From: Thioalkalivibrio sp. ALJ12
GTDB taxonomy: Bacteria > Pseudomonadota > Gammaproteobacteria > Ectothiorhodospirales > Ectothiorhodospiraceae
Assembly (NCBI RefSeq): GCF_000378305.1
Contig: NZ_KB899538.1
Span: 1,148,001-1,212,000, forward strand
Direction of reading: 5' to 3'
DNA: 64,000 bases
In this document: piece after piece, positions 17,031 through 26,044 of the stretch
Numbering within the stretch: the first letter of the stretch is position 1
How the letters are laid out: each line of letters begins with the position of its first letter
Program-made: the position numbers and the translations under genes
The notes under the pieces: generated by a model
What the model was told of the DNA's origin: nothing
The model's database searches: none
The model's input: the letters and a program-made list of their open reading frames with translations, nothing else

Positions 17031-18002
17031 ATGCGAGCAATCCACGCATTGCGCGGAGGCATTCGCGTGCCTGCCGTTCTCGCGTTCTTCGGCGCGTGTC
17101 TGCTGACCCTTGGCGCGGCCGCCACGGCGCTGGCGGACGATGTCTATCGGCCCCTGGTACTGGCCTACACCACGTCCGGCTCCGATGTCAGCGGTGAGGT
17201 GGAGACGGTCCGCGAGCGACTGGAAGAGGCCGATTTCCAGACCCTCGGCGAGTACCCGGTCAGTGACGACCGGCACGTGATCGTGGTGACCCACGACGAC
17301 CTGCTGGCGGTGGCGGGCTCCCAGGATCGGGCGGCGTACATCGCACCTATACGCGTCGCCGTGACCGCGACCAACGGCGGGGTTCAGGTCAGCTACAACA
17401 ACCTCGAGTACTTTCGACATGCCTATCGCATTGATGACTCGGTGAACGCCGTGAGTTCGCGGCTGGCGGAGGTGCTGGGCGACGAGCAGCACTTCGGGTC
17501 GGAGGACGGCATGACCCCGCGGGAGCTGCAGCGTTACCGCTATACGTTTGGTATGGAGCGCTTCAACGCCCCGTATGACCTGGGTAGCCACGGCTCGCGG
17601 AGCGCCGCCCTGGAAGAGCTGGATGCCGGTCTGGGCGATCGGCGTGGGGGCGTGTCGGAGATCTACCGGCTGGATATCCCGGGAACGGACGCTACGCTGA
17701 TCGGCGTGGCGATTCGGGCCGATGATGGCGCCGATTCCGAGGCCACCGACCTCAACACCCTGGAGACGATCGACGTGCGCGAGCTTCGCCACACCGCCTA
17801 CGTGCCGTACGAGATCCTGGTAGAGGGGGGCGATATCGAGGCGCTGCACATGCGTTTCCGTGCGGCGCTGCACTGGCCGGACCTGCGCATGCTCGGCGAT
17901 CACAGCTTCATGCAGCTTCGCCGCGTCCCGGGTGCGCTGGAGGATACCCTTCGCGAGGTGGCCGGCTTTGAGGAGCCCGCAGACGACGGTTTCGACTGGT
18001 AG
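17031..18002 (+). CDS. Exported protein of unknown function (323 aa)
   Basis: This 323-residue protein has a clear signal peptide (MRAIHALRGGIRVPAVLAFF..., cleavage near ALA-DDVY, about residue 36) and no later membrane segment, so it is probably periplasmic. The mature part has two halves. The first (YRPLVLAYTTSGSDV...VRERLEEADFQTLGEYP) resembles the small alpha/beta fold of DUF302-like proteins, but I cannot confirm this. There are no cysteines in the mature protein. AAAGGAG precedes ATG 17031. It lies between the FadL-like gene and a good terminator. No function can be given. Confidence 0.75.
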   Translation: MRAIHALRGGIRVPAVLAFFGACLLTLGAAATALADDVYRPLVLAYTTSGSDVSGEVETVRERLEEADFQTLGEYPVSDDRHVIVVTHDDLLAVAGSQDRAAYIAPIRVAVTATNGGVQVSYNNLEYFRHAYRIDDSVNAVSSRLAEVLGDEQHFGSEDGMTPRELQRYRYTFGMERFNAPYDLGSHGSRSAALEELDAGLGDRRGGVSEIYRLDIPGTDATLIGVAIRADDGADSEATDLNTLETIDVRELRHTAYVPYEILVEGGDIEALHMRFRAALHWPDLRMLGDHSFMQLRRVPGALEDTLREVAGFEEPADDGFDW

Positions 18003-18060
18003 AAGCATAACGCCAGGGATGGCGAACGAACCCAGCTAATAGCCCAGGGTTCCTCTCAAG

Positions 18061-18085
18061 AACCCCGGTCCGCCGGGGTTTTTTT
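18061..18085 (+). terminator. Intrinsic terminator after the exported protein gene
   Basis: A perfect 8-bp stem (18061-18068 with 18073-18080) with a four-base loop ends in seven T (18079-18085). It separates the 323-residue exported protein gene from the next transcription unit. Confidence 0.85.
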
Positions 18086-18144
18086 ACGGCCGGGGGCTGG
18101 ACTTGTTTATGCTCCCGGTTCATTCGCGGCAGGACGCACGCCCC

Positions 18145-18564
18145 ATGAAATCGATGAAGATCGCCAACATCGGCGAGATCCGTAACGAACTCAACAAGTA
18201 CAAGAAGGGCAAGAAGCTCGATATTCACCAGTTCAACCAGGTCGCGCGCCTGGCCTGGCTGGGCAAGATCGTGATGCAGCCCCTGGATCTCGAGGACCCC
18301 GATTGCCAGTCGTTCCTGGTGTATATCCAGGAGCCGGAAGAGCTGGCCGCGCATTTCCTGAACACCGATCAGGAGCTGACCGGCGGGATCCATATCATCG
18401 ACGGCGAGCAGGCCATGGCCATGGTCGAGATCATGCGCGGGGGTGTCGAGGAACGTGCCAAGCTGTACGAGGACCTCTCGCGCAGCGACTTCTACTTCCG
18501 CTACTTCTACAAGCCCGGCAAGGACGACGAGGCCCCGTCCGAGCAGGACAAACCCGAGGACTGA
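18145..18564 (+). CDS. Small cytoplasmic protein of unknown function (139 aa)
   Basis: I do not recognise this protein. It has 139 residues, a basic N-terminal half (ELNKYKKGKKLDIHQFNQVARLAWLGK) and an acidic C-terminal tail ending in EQDKPED. It has one Cys, no signal and no membrane segment. The start could be ATG 18145 or ATG 18154; I use the first because AGGACG lies at a suitable distance. It is the first gene of a short unit and ends three bases before the TTG start of a lipoate-ligase-like gene in the same frame, so a read-through fusion would be possible in principle. Confidence 0.68.
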   Translation: MKSMKIANIGEIRNELNKYKKGKKLDIHQFNQVARLAWLGKIVMQPLDLEDPDCQSFLVYIQEPEELAAHFLNTDQELTGGIHIIDGEQAMAMVEIMRGGVEERAKLYEDLSRSDFYFRYFYKPGKDDEAPSEQDKPED

Positions 18565-18567
18565 TCC

Positions 18568-19614
18568 TTGGTCGCATCCACGGTCACCCCGGAATGGATT
18601 GATGCCGGGGCCCGCTCCGCGGAAGAACTCCACGCCCTCTATACCGGTCTGGCGAGCAGCACGCCGCCGGAGTCGCCGTTGCGCGTGCTGTGGGTGCATT
18701 CGCGAGAGGCGCACATCTCCGTGGGCGCCAGCCAGGACCCGGCCATGGATCTGGACCTGGTCGCCTGCAAGGCCAATAGCGTGCCGGTCGTGCGCCGCCC
18801 GCTCGGGGGCGGCTCCGTCTGGGTGGATGCCGACCAGGCCTGTTTCTTCCTGATTCAGCCCCGCCAGGTCCTCGCCCGTGGCCATCGCCACCTGTTCGCG
18901 CTGGGGCTGGGCATCGCGATGGATGTACTGCGCGAGCTGGGGCTGGAAGGCGTCGAGGCGCGCGGTCAGGACGTCTGGGTTCAGGGGCGCAAGATCATGG
19001 GTACTGGTGCGGCCACGCTGAACGAGGGTTGTGTGTTCGGCGCTAGCTTCCTGCGCCGCTTCCCGGTGGAACGCTTTCTATCGTGTGTAAATGCCCCAAG
19101 CGACGGCTACCGCGAATGGCTGCGCCCGGCACTGGAAGAGGGCATGACCGATTGTGCGGAGCAGTGCCCCGAGGCGGCGCCGACGCCGGAACGTCTGGAG
19201 GCGGCCCTGAGCGAGGTGCTGGAGCGCCGCTTCAGTACCCCCGCGCGGTGTTACCGTCCGAGTTCCGCAGAATGGGACGAGTGGCTGGCGGCCGGGCGCG
19301 AGGAACTCGCCGACCTGGCCGACAGCCAGGGCGGGCCGGCCGTGCGCGACGGTATCCGTGTGAATCGGGAGAACCATGTCTTCGAGACGCGCGGCCACTG
19401 TGGCCGCCTGCGCTTGCATATCGCCGGGACACACATTGCACGCATTTGGTGCGAGGACCCGAGCGTGGATCGCGTACTGCGCGAGACCCTGGTGGGCGAG
19501 TCGCCGGAGCGCCTGCGTGTGCGCTCGCGCCTGAACGGCCAGCTCGACGCGGTGATCGTCGACGAGGTCAGCGCACGCATCGACGGTCTCTACCGAGGGA
19601 TCGCCGCCGCCTGA
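18568..19614 (+). CDS. Second lipoate-protein-ligase-like protein
   Basis: This 348-residue protein belongs to the biotin/lipoate A/B ligase family. The motifs VVRRPLGGGSVWVD (substrate loop, about residue 72) and GRKIMGTGAATLNEG with the catalytic-type Lys (about residue 139) are intact. It also has several Cys in its second half, which is unusual. The only upstream option is TTG 18568, because an in-frame stop of the preceding gene ends at 18564; GAGGA lies at the right distance. It is distinct from sLpl(AB) at 11.8 kb in sequence and architecture. Its substrate is unknown: octanoyl or lipoyl transfer to LbpA or to a 2-oxoacid dehydrogenase are both possible. Confidence 0.85.
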   Translation: MVASTVTPEWIDAGARSAEELHALYTGLASSTPPESPLRVLWVHSREAHISVGASQDPAMDLDLVACKANSVPVVRRPLGGGSVWVDADQACFFLIQPRQVLARGHRHLFALGLGIAMDVLRELGLEGVEARGQDVWVQGRKIMGTGAATLNEGCVFGASFLRRFPVERFLSCVNAPSDGYREWLRPALEEGMTDCAEQCPEAAPTPERLEAALSEVLERRFSTPARCYRPSSAEWDEWLAAGREELADLADSQGGPAVRDGIRVNRENHVFETRGHCGRLRLHIAGTHIARIWCEDPSVDRVLRETLVGESPERLRVRSRLNGQLDAVIVDEVSARIDGLYRGIAAA

Positions 19615-19668
19615 TCCTGCTTTGCACGCCGCTGGATACTTCCCCAAAAAGCTTTACGAGGCGAACCG

Positions 19669-20055
19669 ATGTCCGAACCGACCATTCAGCGCCGGCTGGA
19701 GAAACGCCTGATCCTGATGAGCCAGGATCAGGCGATGATCGAGCAGATTCGCACCGCATTGCCGGATGACTGGCATCTGCACCCGGTGACCGATCTGGAA
19801 GAATTGGGCGCCTGGAACGAGGTGCTGCTCTACCGCTTCCTGCTGCTGGATCTGGACGAGATCGAGGTGTTCGACCCGCTGGACGTAATCCGCATCCTGC
19901 GCATGGAGTATCAGATCAACCTGCCCGTGTTCTGTTTTGGCGGGGACCAGGACATCCGCGACGAGATGCGCCTGGCGCGGGCCGATCGCTTCTTCAATCG
20001 CGAGGAGATGGTCGAAAAGCTCCCCGAGTTCATCCGCATGTACGACTGGGGCTGA
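19669..20055 (+). CDS. Degenerate response-regulator receiver-like protein
   Basis: This 128-residue stand-alone protein has the pattern of a CheY-type receiver: a hydrophobic beta-1 (RLILMSQDQ), a central LLLDLDEIEVFD at the place of the phospho-acceptor strand, and LPVFCFGGDQD as a later strand. The acidic pair expected at the end of beta-1 is missing (SQDQ) and the conserved Lys near the C-terminus is replaced. Phosphorylation is therefore doubtful and it may act by binding only. It is the third gene of the short unit that starts at 18145. A bidirectional terminator follows. Confidence 0.65.
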   Translation: MSEPTIQRRLEKRLILMSQDQAMIEQIRTALPDDWHLHPVTDLEELGAWNEVLLYRFLLLDLDEIEVFDPLDVIRILRMEYQINLPVFCFGGDQDIRDEMRLARADRFFNREEMVEKLPEFIRMYDWG

Positions 20056-20063
20056 GCGCCCCA

Positions 20064-20102
20064 TCAAAAAGGCCCCGGGCGTTAGCCACGGGGCCTTTTT
20101 GA
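20064..20102. terminator. Bidirectional intrinsic terminator between convergent genes
   Basis: A perfect 13-bp stem (20064-20076 with 20090-20102) contains a run of five A on the left arm and five T on the right arm. It serves both the plus-strand receiver-like gene and the minus-strand 105-residue gene. Confidence 0.88.
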
Positions 20103-20145
20103 TTCGCGGATCCGCATGATGCGGATCGCGGGGCATCGCACGGCC

Positions 20146-20463
20146 TTAGCCGATCCAGGCGTGCTCCAGCACGTCGATGCGGATCTTCTCGTGGTAGGTC
20201 TCGCCGTTGGCCTCGATCACCAGGTCGCCCACGCGGGTGCCGGCGGTATCAAAGCTGAATTTGCAGTCGAAGGTGCCCGGCAGGGACACGCTGCTCTCGC
20301 ACAGGGCCTCGCCTTCCACCGAGAACTTGCACTGGGCGGTGCCGGAGCCGTTCAGCAGGGCCTGCACCCGGAATTCCTCGTTGATCGGGCGCCGGTAGAC
20401 TTCCGGATCGCGATTCGGGTTGTACTGCAGGTTGTTCAGCTTGACGAGTTTGACAAGTTTCAT
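20146..20463 (-). CDS. Small protein of unknown function (105 aa)
   Basis: I do not recognise this protein. It starts MKLVKLVKLNNLQYNP at ATG 20463, where AGAGGA is the ribosome site; the frame remains open 16 codons further upstream without support. The 105 residues are rich in beta-strand-forming segments (FRVQALLNGSGTAQCKFSVEG, GTFDCKFSFDTAG, GDLVIEANGETYHEKIRI) and carry three Cys. This suggests a small immunoglobulin-like beta sandwich, but there is no signal peptide. A candidate promoter sits 105-130 bases upstream and a terminator follows, so it is probably a single-gene unit. Confidence 0.65.
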   Translation of the reverse strand: MKLVKLVKLNNLQYNPNRDPEVYRRPINEEFRVQALLNGSGTAQCKFSVEGEALCESSVSLPGTFDCKFSFDTAGTRVGDLVIEANGETYHEKIRIDVLEHAWIG

Positions 20464-20567
20464 ACCGGGTCCTCTATTGACGCGCTGAATCCGAGTTGCG
20501 GGCGCCTTCACCTGCCCGATCCCGTACCGGGAAGGGCGTTTGGTTCATGGAAGTGCGCAGGTTCGAT

Positions 20568-20595
20568 AGAATATAAACAGCCAATGATACAACAA
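20568..20595 (-). promoter_or_regulatory. Candidate sigma70 promoter for the 105-residue gene
   Basis: Reading the minus strand, TTGTTG (20595-20590) and TATTCT (20573-20568) are 16 bases apart, about 105 bases before the ATG. The surrounding DNA is the AT-rich part of the 245-base divergent region 20464-20708, which must also contain the promoter of the cbbQ-like gene; I could not place that one. Confidence 0.35.
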
Positions 20596-20708
20596 AGCCT
20601 GCGGGAACACGACGGGATGCCACGGGGCATGCCGCCAGCCCGGCGGAGGGTAACGCCGCTCCCGCGCATACACCAGCCCCGGCCCCCGCGGTCGGCATCG
20701 GAGACCCC

Positions 20709-21569
20709 ATGAAGAACCTGATTAACCGTATCCGCGGTGTGGAACGCGACGTGATCGAGAAGCCCGGCGACGCGGGCGATGCCCCGTTCTACAAGGCCCA
20801 GGGCGACGAGATCGAGATCTTTCAGGCCGCGTACTCGAAGCGCCTGCCGGTGATGCTCAAGGGCCCGACCGGCTGTGGCAAGACCCGCTTCCTGGAACAC
20901 GTGGCGCATACCCTCGGCCAGCCGCTGGTGACCGTCTCCTGCCACGAGGACCTGACCAGCTCCGACCTGGTCGGGCGCTTCCTGCTGGAGGGCGAGGAGA
21001 CCGTCTGGCAGGACGGCCCGCTGACCCGCTCGGTCAAGGAGGGCGCGATCTGCTATCTCGACGAGATCGTCGAGGCGCGTACCGACACCACCGTGGTCAT
21101 TCACCCGCTGACCGACCACCGCCGTCAGCTCCCGCTGGACAAGAAGTCCCAGATCATCGATGCGCACGAGGACTTCATGCTGGTGATCTCCTACAACCCC
21201 GGCTACCAAACGGTGCTGAAGGACCTGAAGCCCTCGACCAAGCAGCGCTTTGTCGGTATCCACTTCGACTATCCGGCCGAGGATGTCGAGCGCGAGATCG
21301 TGGCCAAGGAATCCGGCGGCCTGGATGCCGATCGCGTCGAGAAGCTGGTGGCTGCCGGACGCAAGGCGCGGGCCCTGAAGGACCACGGACTGGAAGAGGC
21401 GACCTCCACCCGTGCGCTCGCCTATGCCGGCGAGCTGATGCAGGCGGGGCTGAGCCCGCGCGTGGCCTGCCGCGCCGCGATGATCGCCCCGATCACCGAT
21501 GACCCCGAGCTGATTCAGGCGCTGGAAGAGATCTTCGACGCCCACTTCCCCGAGTCCGAAGCCGCGTGA
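20709..21569 (+). CDS. cbbQ: CbbQ/NorQ-family MoxR AAA+ ATPase
   Basis: This is a 286-residue AAA+ ATPase of the MoxR group. Walker A is [10 protein letters not shown] (about residues 52-61) and Walker B is ICYLDEI (about residues 114-120); a C-terminal helical CbbQ domain follows. Such proteins remodel enzymes together with a vWA partner; CbbQ-CbbO activate RubisCO and NorQ-NorD insert metal into nitric oxide reductase. No RubisCO or nor gene is in the window, so the client is unknown. It overlaps the cbbO-like gene by four bases. ATG 20709 has no strong ribosome site. Confidence 0.88.
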   Translation: MKNLINRIRGVERDVIEKPGDAGDAPFYKAQGDEIEIFQAAYSKRLPVMLKGPTGCGKTRFLEHVAHTLGQPLVTVSCHEDLTSSDLVGRFLLEGEETVWQDGPLTRSVKEGAICYLDEIVEARTDTTVVIHPLTDHRRQLPLDKKSQIIDAHEDFMLVISYNPGYQTVLKDLKPSTKQRFVGIHFDYPAEDVEREIVAKESGGLDADRVEKLVAAGRKARALKDHGLEEATSTRALAYAGELMQAGLSPRVACRAAMIAPITDDPELIQALEEIFDAHFPESEAA

Positions 21570-24124
21570 GCGACCAGGCCCGCAACAGCGGCGGGGCGAA
21601 CACGGAAGCCGAAGATCTCGTCGAGATCGAGGAGATTCTCCAGCATCTGGAGGACATCAGCTTCGTCGCCCACCGCGACACCAAGGAGGCCCTCCCGGCC
21701 ATCCGCGCGTTCGGTGCCGCCACCGCGCGGCGCTGGATCGAGACCGTGCGCGAGCTGTTCTTCCACGACCGCGAGGCCGGCAAGAGCTTCATGCGCAATT
21801 CCGCGCGGCTCGCGGAGCACATGCAGACGGTGGACCTGTGGCTGGACCAGGCCGCCCGCTTCAAGCAGTGGGTCAACTCCGCCGATGCCCTGGAAGGTTT
21901 CATGGCTCAGGCCGATCGCGTGTACGACGCCTGGGGCGAGGCCGGCGAGCGCGAGTGGGCCGAGATCGGCCTGCGCTGGTGCGAACGCAGCCTGCCCGAT
22001 GCCCGCGCCTATTTCGAGACGCCGTTCGACAAGCTCTCCGCCGGCCGAGGTATCGAGGGCCTGCGCGCGCTGATCGAGCCGGCCGAGACGCTGTTCGACG
22101 AACGCGGCCTGACCCTGGATGCCTATCTTGAGGGTGCCCCGATCGCCCGCAACCTGGTCGGCGACCAGGGCCTGCTGTCCTGGGCCCGGCGCGGAGCGGA
22201 CCTGCTGAAGGCCGGGCGCTCGCGCGGTGAGGCCTATTTTCGCCTGGAGAGCGACGAGAGCCTGAAGCTGCTCCTGGAGGCGCTGCCGGGCTTTCGCCCG
22301 CGCATGCACGGGCGCTTCCTGCGCCTGGTGCTGCTGGCCTGGCTGGATGCCGATATCCCGCTGGCCGATTCCAGCTGGAAGCCGGGCGAGGGCCGCCCGA
22401 TGCTCGAGACCGACGGCCGGCGGCTGTTTATGCCGGCGGTGATGGACTCGCGCGAGGAGGCGATCGTCGCCACCCAGCACGCGGCCGCGCATCTGGCCTT
22501 CGATACGTATGCGCAGTCCGATGTCGAGCGGCTGTTCGAGCGTGCCGGGGTCGAGCACCCGCCGCTGGATGACCGCTCGCGCATCACCTGGCGCCCGCTG
22601 TTCGCGCCATTCGAGGCGCGCATGTTCCGCTTCCAGGTGCTGTTCGACCTGGCCGAGGACCTGCGCGTGAACGCGCGCCTGGCCCCGCGCATCCCGAACT
22701 TCCTGCCGCGCCTGGTGGCGCTGGCCGAGGACCATGAGCGCCCGGAGGGCGCGGCCGGCGTCTACTTCGATTTCGCGCTGAAGGCCCACCAGGCCCTGCT
22801 GCGCGACGAGGCGCAGGACCCGCGTCTGGCGCGCGTGCTGGAGCCGGACCCGGATGTGGTCACCGCCTGGGCCATCGGCGAGGAGCTGTTCGCCGACGAG
22901 GCCTTCCCCGAGATCACCATCGAGGAGCGCGCCGAGGCCTATCTGCCCGGGCTGTCGCTGAACCAGTCGCTGCCGGTGTATCCGCAGCGGAAACGCGACG
23001 GCAGCCTGGCCGACTTCCGCGACCACGAGGCGCACGACGAACACAAGTTCGAGCGCGAGAAGCAGGAAGAGCAGCCGCAGCAGGCCCCGGAGCAGGCGCA
23101 GAAAGACCCGGACGCCGACATCCAGACCCCGCAGCAGGAGACCTCTGGCACCGGCGGGCGCATCGGCACGGGTATCCCGCAGCCGGCCCAGGTGGCCAAG
23201 CGCGCCGCTCCCTACACCCCGAAGAAGGACGGCATCCCGTATCCCGAGTGGGACTACCGCGAGCAGCGCTATATCTCCGACTGGGTGAATCTCTACGAGC
23301 GCGTGCTGGACGACGAAAACCCGGAGCTGGCGGCCACGATCCTGTCGGAGAACGCCGACACCCTGAAACGCCTGACCCGCGGTCTCGAGATGCAGCGTCC
23401 GATGCGCCTGGCGCCGCAGCGCAAGCAGATGGACGGCGACGAGCTCGACACCGAGGCAGTAATCGACTTCATCGCCGACAAGAAGGCGGGGCTGTCGCCG
23501 AAGGCCTTCATCTACCGCCGCCGTGCGGTGCAGCACCGTGATACCGGCGTCATGATGCTGGCGGACATGTCCACCTCGATCATGGCGCGCCACCCGGGCG
23601 GGCAGGGCAAGATCGTCGACCGCGTGCGCGAGGGGATGATGCTGTTCGCCGAGGCGATCGAGAAGGTCGGCGATCCCTACGCGATCTCCGGCTTCGCCTC
23701 CAAGCAGCGCGACCAGGTCAACTACTACTGGCTGAAGGATTTCAACGAGGACCTGAACGACACCGTCCGCGCCCGCATCGCCGGGGTCTCCGGGCGCCTG
23801 GCCTCGCGTATGGGCGCGGGCATCCGCCACTCGCTGGAGGCATTCAAGCGCTGTTCGGCCCAGCGCCGGCTGCTGCTGATCCTGTCCGACGGCCGCCCGG
23901 CCGACTACGACGACGGCGGTGACCAGCGCTACCTGCACGAGGACACGCGCATGGCGATGAAGGAGGCGGTGGACGCCGGCGTGCACCCGTTCTGCATCAC
24001 CCTGGACCCGTCCGGTTCGGAATACCTGCCGGCGATCTTCGGTCCCGGTCACTACACCATCATCGACCACGTGGACGAGCTGCCGCGCCGTCTGCCCGAG
24101 ATCTATCTGAGGCTGCGCCAGTGA
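21566..24124 (+). CDS. cbbO: CbbO/NorD-type von Willebrand factor A protein
   Basis: This 852-residue protein is the adaptor partner of the upstream AAA+ ATPase. The long N-terminal region is helical and Arg/Glu-rich. A low-complexity charged linker (about residues 490-535, rich in Gln, Glu and Ala) precedes the C-terminal vWA domain, whose metal-ion-dependent adhesion site begins DMSTS (about residue 660). The vWA domain binds an acidic residue of the client while the ATPase pulls. The length fits CbbO. GTG 21566 overlaps the cbbQ stop, and its own stop overlaps the GTG of the next gene, so all three look translationally coupled. Confidence 0.85.
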   Translation: MSDQARNSGGANTEAEDLVEIEEILQHLEDISFVAHRDTKEALPAIRAFGAATARRWIETVRELFFHDREAGKSFMRNSARLAEHMQTVDLWLDQAARFKQWVNSADALEGFMAQADRVYDAWGEAGEREWAEIGLRWCERSLPDARAYFETPFDKLSAGRGIEGLRALIEPAETLFDERGLTLDAYLEGAPIARNLVGDQGLLSWARRGADLLKAGRSRGEAYFRLESDESLKLLLEALPGFRPRMHGRFLRLVLLAWLDADIPLADSSWKPGEGRPMLETDGRRLFMPAVMDSREEAIVATQHAAAHLAFDTYAQSDVERLFERAGVEHPPLDDRSRITWRPLFAPFEARMFRFQVLFDLAEDLRVNARLAPRIPNFLPRLVALAEDHERPEGAAGVYFDFALKAHQALLRDEAQDPRLARVLEPDPDVVTAWAIGEELFADEAFPEITIEERAEAYLPGLSLNQSLPVYPQRKRDGSLADFRDHEAHDEHKFEREKQEEQPQQAPEQAQKDPDADIQTPQQETSGTGGRIGTGIPQPAQVAKRAAPYTPKKDGIPYPEWDYREQRYISDWVNLYERVLDDENPELAATILSENADTLKRLTRGLEMQRPMRLAPQRKQMDGDELDTEAVIDFIADKKAGLSPKAFIYRRRAVQHRDTGVMMLADMSTSIMARHPGGQGKIVDRVREGMMLFAEAIEKVGDPYAISGFASKQRDQVNYYWLKDFNEDLNDTVRARIAGVSGRLASRMGAGIRHSLEAFKRCSAQRRLLLILSDGRPADYDDGGDQRYLHEDTRMAMKEAVDAGVHPFCITLDPSGSEYLPAIFGPGHYTIIDHVDELPRRLPEIYLRLRQ

Positions 24125-25341
24125 GTGCTACCCCCGAAGCCATCGACGCCTCCACCGGCGCTACGGCTCGGCACCCGGAGCCGGCCCGCCGTCATGCCAC
24201 GCTGCTGCATGCCCCGCGCTATCGCGGGCACAGCTACGGCGACAACCACCCGCTCGGGATCCCGCGCGTCTCGCTGACCATCGACCTGATCGAGGCCTAT
24301 GACGCGATCACGCCGCAGGAGATGGCCGTATCGCGCAAGGCACAGCCGGCCGAGCTCGAGTGGTTCCACACCCGCGAGTACGTGGCCGCGATGCAGCGCG
24401 CCGAGGCGTTGGGCAAGGTCTTCCAGCGCTACCGCGACCGCCACAACATCGGCAACTTCGAGAACCCGTTCTTCGCCGGGTTCTTCGCGACCCCGGCGAC
24501 CGCCACCTGGGGCTCCATCCAGGGCGCCGAGGTGGTGCTGGACGGGCGTATGGCCTTCAACCCGGCCGGTGGCATGCACCACGCCGCCCCCGACCAGGCC
24601 CGTGGATTCTGCTACTTCAACGACCCGGCGCTGGCGATCCTGCGCCTGCGTCAGGCCGGGCAGCGCGTGCTCTATCTGGATATCGACGCCCACCATGGCG
24701 ACGGGGTCGAGGCCGCGTTCAGCGACGACCCGGACGTGCTCACCGTCTCCCTGCACATGGACACCGAGTACGGCTACCCCTTCGAGGGCGGGCGCATCGA
24801 GGACACCGGACCGCTTGGCAACGCCGTGAACCTGCCGCTGCCCAAGGAGACCAACGACAGCGAGTTTCGCGCCGCCTTCGCGGCCGTCTGGGAGGCCGTG
24901 CGCACCCGCTGGCAGCCGGATGCGGTCGTCGTTCAGGCCGGTACCGATGCGCTGCTGCCGGACCCGCTCGGCAAGTTCGGCATCTCCACCCAGTGCTTCC
25001 TCGCCTGCGTCGACGACGTGATCGAGACCAGCCCGCGGCACGCCGACGGCACACCGAGGCTGCTGGTCCTGGGCGGTGGCGGCTATCACCCGCTGGCGCT
25101 GGCACGCTGCTGGACCGGGGTCTGGGCCCTGCTGACCGGTCGCGAGCTCCCCGCTGCGATCCCGGAGGCCGGCCAGGCCCTGCTGCGCGAGGTTGACTGG
25201 GACATGGACGAAGAAGAGGAATGGTACGAGTCCCTCTTTACCTCCCGTCTCGATGCGGATCGCGCCGGTCCGGTGCGCGACGAACTGCGCAATCGCCTTG
25301 AACGGCTGCTGGCAGGGCACCCGTTGTTCAGTTGCTCGTAG
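24121..25341 (+). CDS. Histone-deacetylase-family amidohydrolase
   Basis: This 406-residue zinc amidohydrolase belongs to the arginase/deacetylase superfamily (AcuC, acetylpolyamine amidohydrolase, HDAC). Key parts are visible: GGMHHA (about residue 150, the paired His), DIDAHHGDGVEAAF (about 183-196, zinc Asp and His) and LVLGGGGYHP near residue 315. It would remove acetyl groups from protein lysine or small amines. Translation starts at GTG 24121, overlapping the cbbO-like stop (GTGA), which suggests a common function with the CbbQ/O pair or at least shared expression. The real substrate cannot be told from sequence. Confidence 0.87.
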   Translation: MSATPEAIDASTGATARHPEPARRHATLLHAPRYRGHSYGDNHPLGIPRVSLTIDLIEAYDAITPQEMAVSRKAQPAELEWFHTREYVAAMQRAEALGKVFQRYRDRHNIGNFENPFFAGFFATPATATWGSIQGAEVVLDGRMAFNPAGGMHHAAPDQARGFCYFNDPALAILRLRQAGQRVLYLDIDAHHGDGVEAAFSDDPDVLTVSLHMDTEYGYPFEGGRIEDTGPLGNAVNLPLPKETNDSEFRAAFAAVWEAVRTRWQPDAVVVQAGTDALLPDPLGKFGISTQCFLACVDDVIETSPRHADGTPRLLVLGGGGYHPLALARCWTGVWALLTGRELPAAIPEAGQALLREVDWDMDEEEEWYESLFTSRLDADRAGPVRDELRNRLERLLAGHPLFSCS

Positions 25342-25353
25342 AGAGCCTGAGCG

Positions 25354-25914
25354 TCAGCGGCTGGCGCGGTAGTCGCGTTCGATGTAGCGCAGCAGCTCGG
25401 TCGTCTCTCGCAGGGTCGCGCGCTGGATGCGGGTCTTGCCGATAAAGCCGGGTACCCAGAAGTCCGGTTCCACATGCATCTGGATCGTCAGGTGCGTGCC
25501 GCCGGCATCGGGCTGCAGCTCCCAGCGGGTCGAGCCTGCACGCAGATTGCTGTGCTCCGGATCGACCTCGGCATCAATGCGTTCGGGGTAGTACTCGGTC
25601 ACCCGTTCGTGCCTGCGGATGGTCCGGCAGAACACGAACACGCAGCTGTGCACGACGCTTGCGACCTCCACCTCGTCATCCGATCGGGAGACGATCCGGC
25701 TCTCGCGGATGGATTCCGAGTAACGGTTCAGCGCGTCGTAATCGGTCAGGTATGACCACAGGGCCTCGGGTGGGACTTCGACCCGGAAGGTCACCTCCAG
25801 CTCGTGCTGGTCACCGTCGGTATCAAAATGCCGCTCGACCACCTCCACCGCGAGTGCGGCACCGGGGGCCCAGCCGACCAAGGCAGCCAGGAGGAGGGCG
25901 GGCAACGTTCGCAT
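25354..25914 (-). CDS. Exported SRPBCC (START-like) family protein
   Basis: This 186-residue protein has a signal peptide (MRTLPALLLAALVGW..., cleavage after ALA near residue 22) and a START/polyketide-cyclase-like domain: VPPEALWSYLTDYDALNRY, then alternating beta strands and a C-terminal helix. Such domains bind hydrophobic ligands in a deep pocket. Two Cys (VHSCVFVFCRTI) could form a disulfide in the periplasm. A good ribosome site (GGAGGT) precedes ATG 25914. It is convergent with the deacetylase gene; the 12 bases between them hold no obvious terminator. Ligand and role are unknown. Confidence 0.75.
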   Translation of the reverse strand: MRTLPALLLAALVGWAPGAALAVEVVERHFDTDGDQHELEVTFRVEVPPEALWSYLTDYDALNRYSESIRESRIVSRSDDEVEVASVVHSCVFVFCRTIRRHERVTEYYPERIDAEVDPEHSNLRAGSTRWELQPDAGGTHLTIQMHVEPDFWVPGFIGKTRIQRATLRETTELLRYIERDYRASR

Positions 25915-26044
25915 CGCGGGTACCTCCTGGGCTTCGGTTCGGGGCCTGGCTGCTGCAGCTTTATGAAGAATTCGATCCCCGGATGCGGCCGGGGTTCAGG
26001 TTGCCCTACGACGGGCGGTTGGACTGTGATGATAGACAAAGACC

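Noticed and set aside
20146-20463. Considered as SoxZ or another Sox carrier because of its small beta-rich protein
   Set aside because: It lacks the SoxZ sequence features and the SoxY GGCGG tail is nowhere near; left as unknown.
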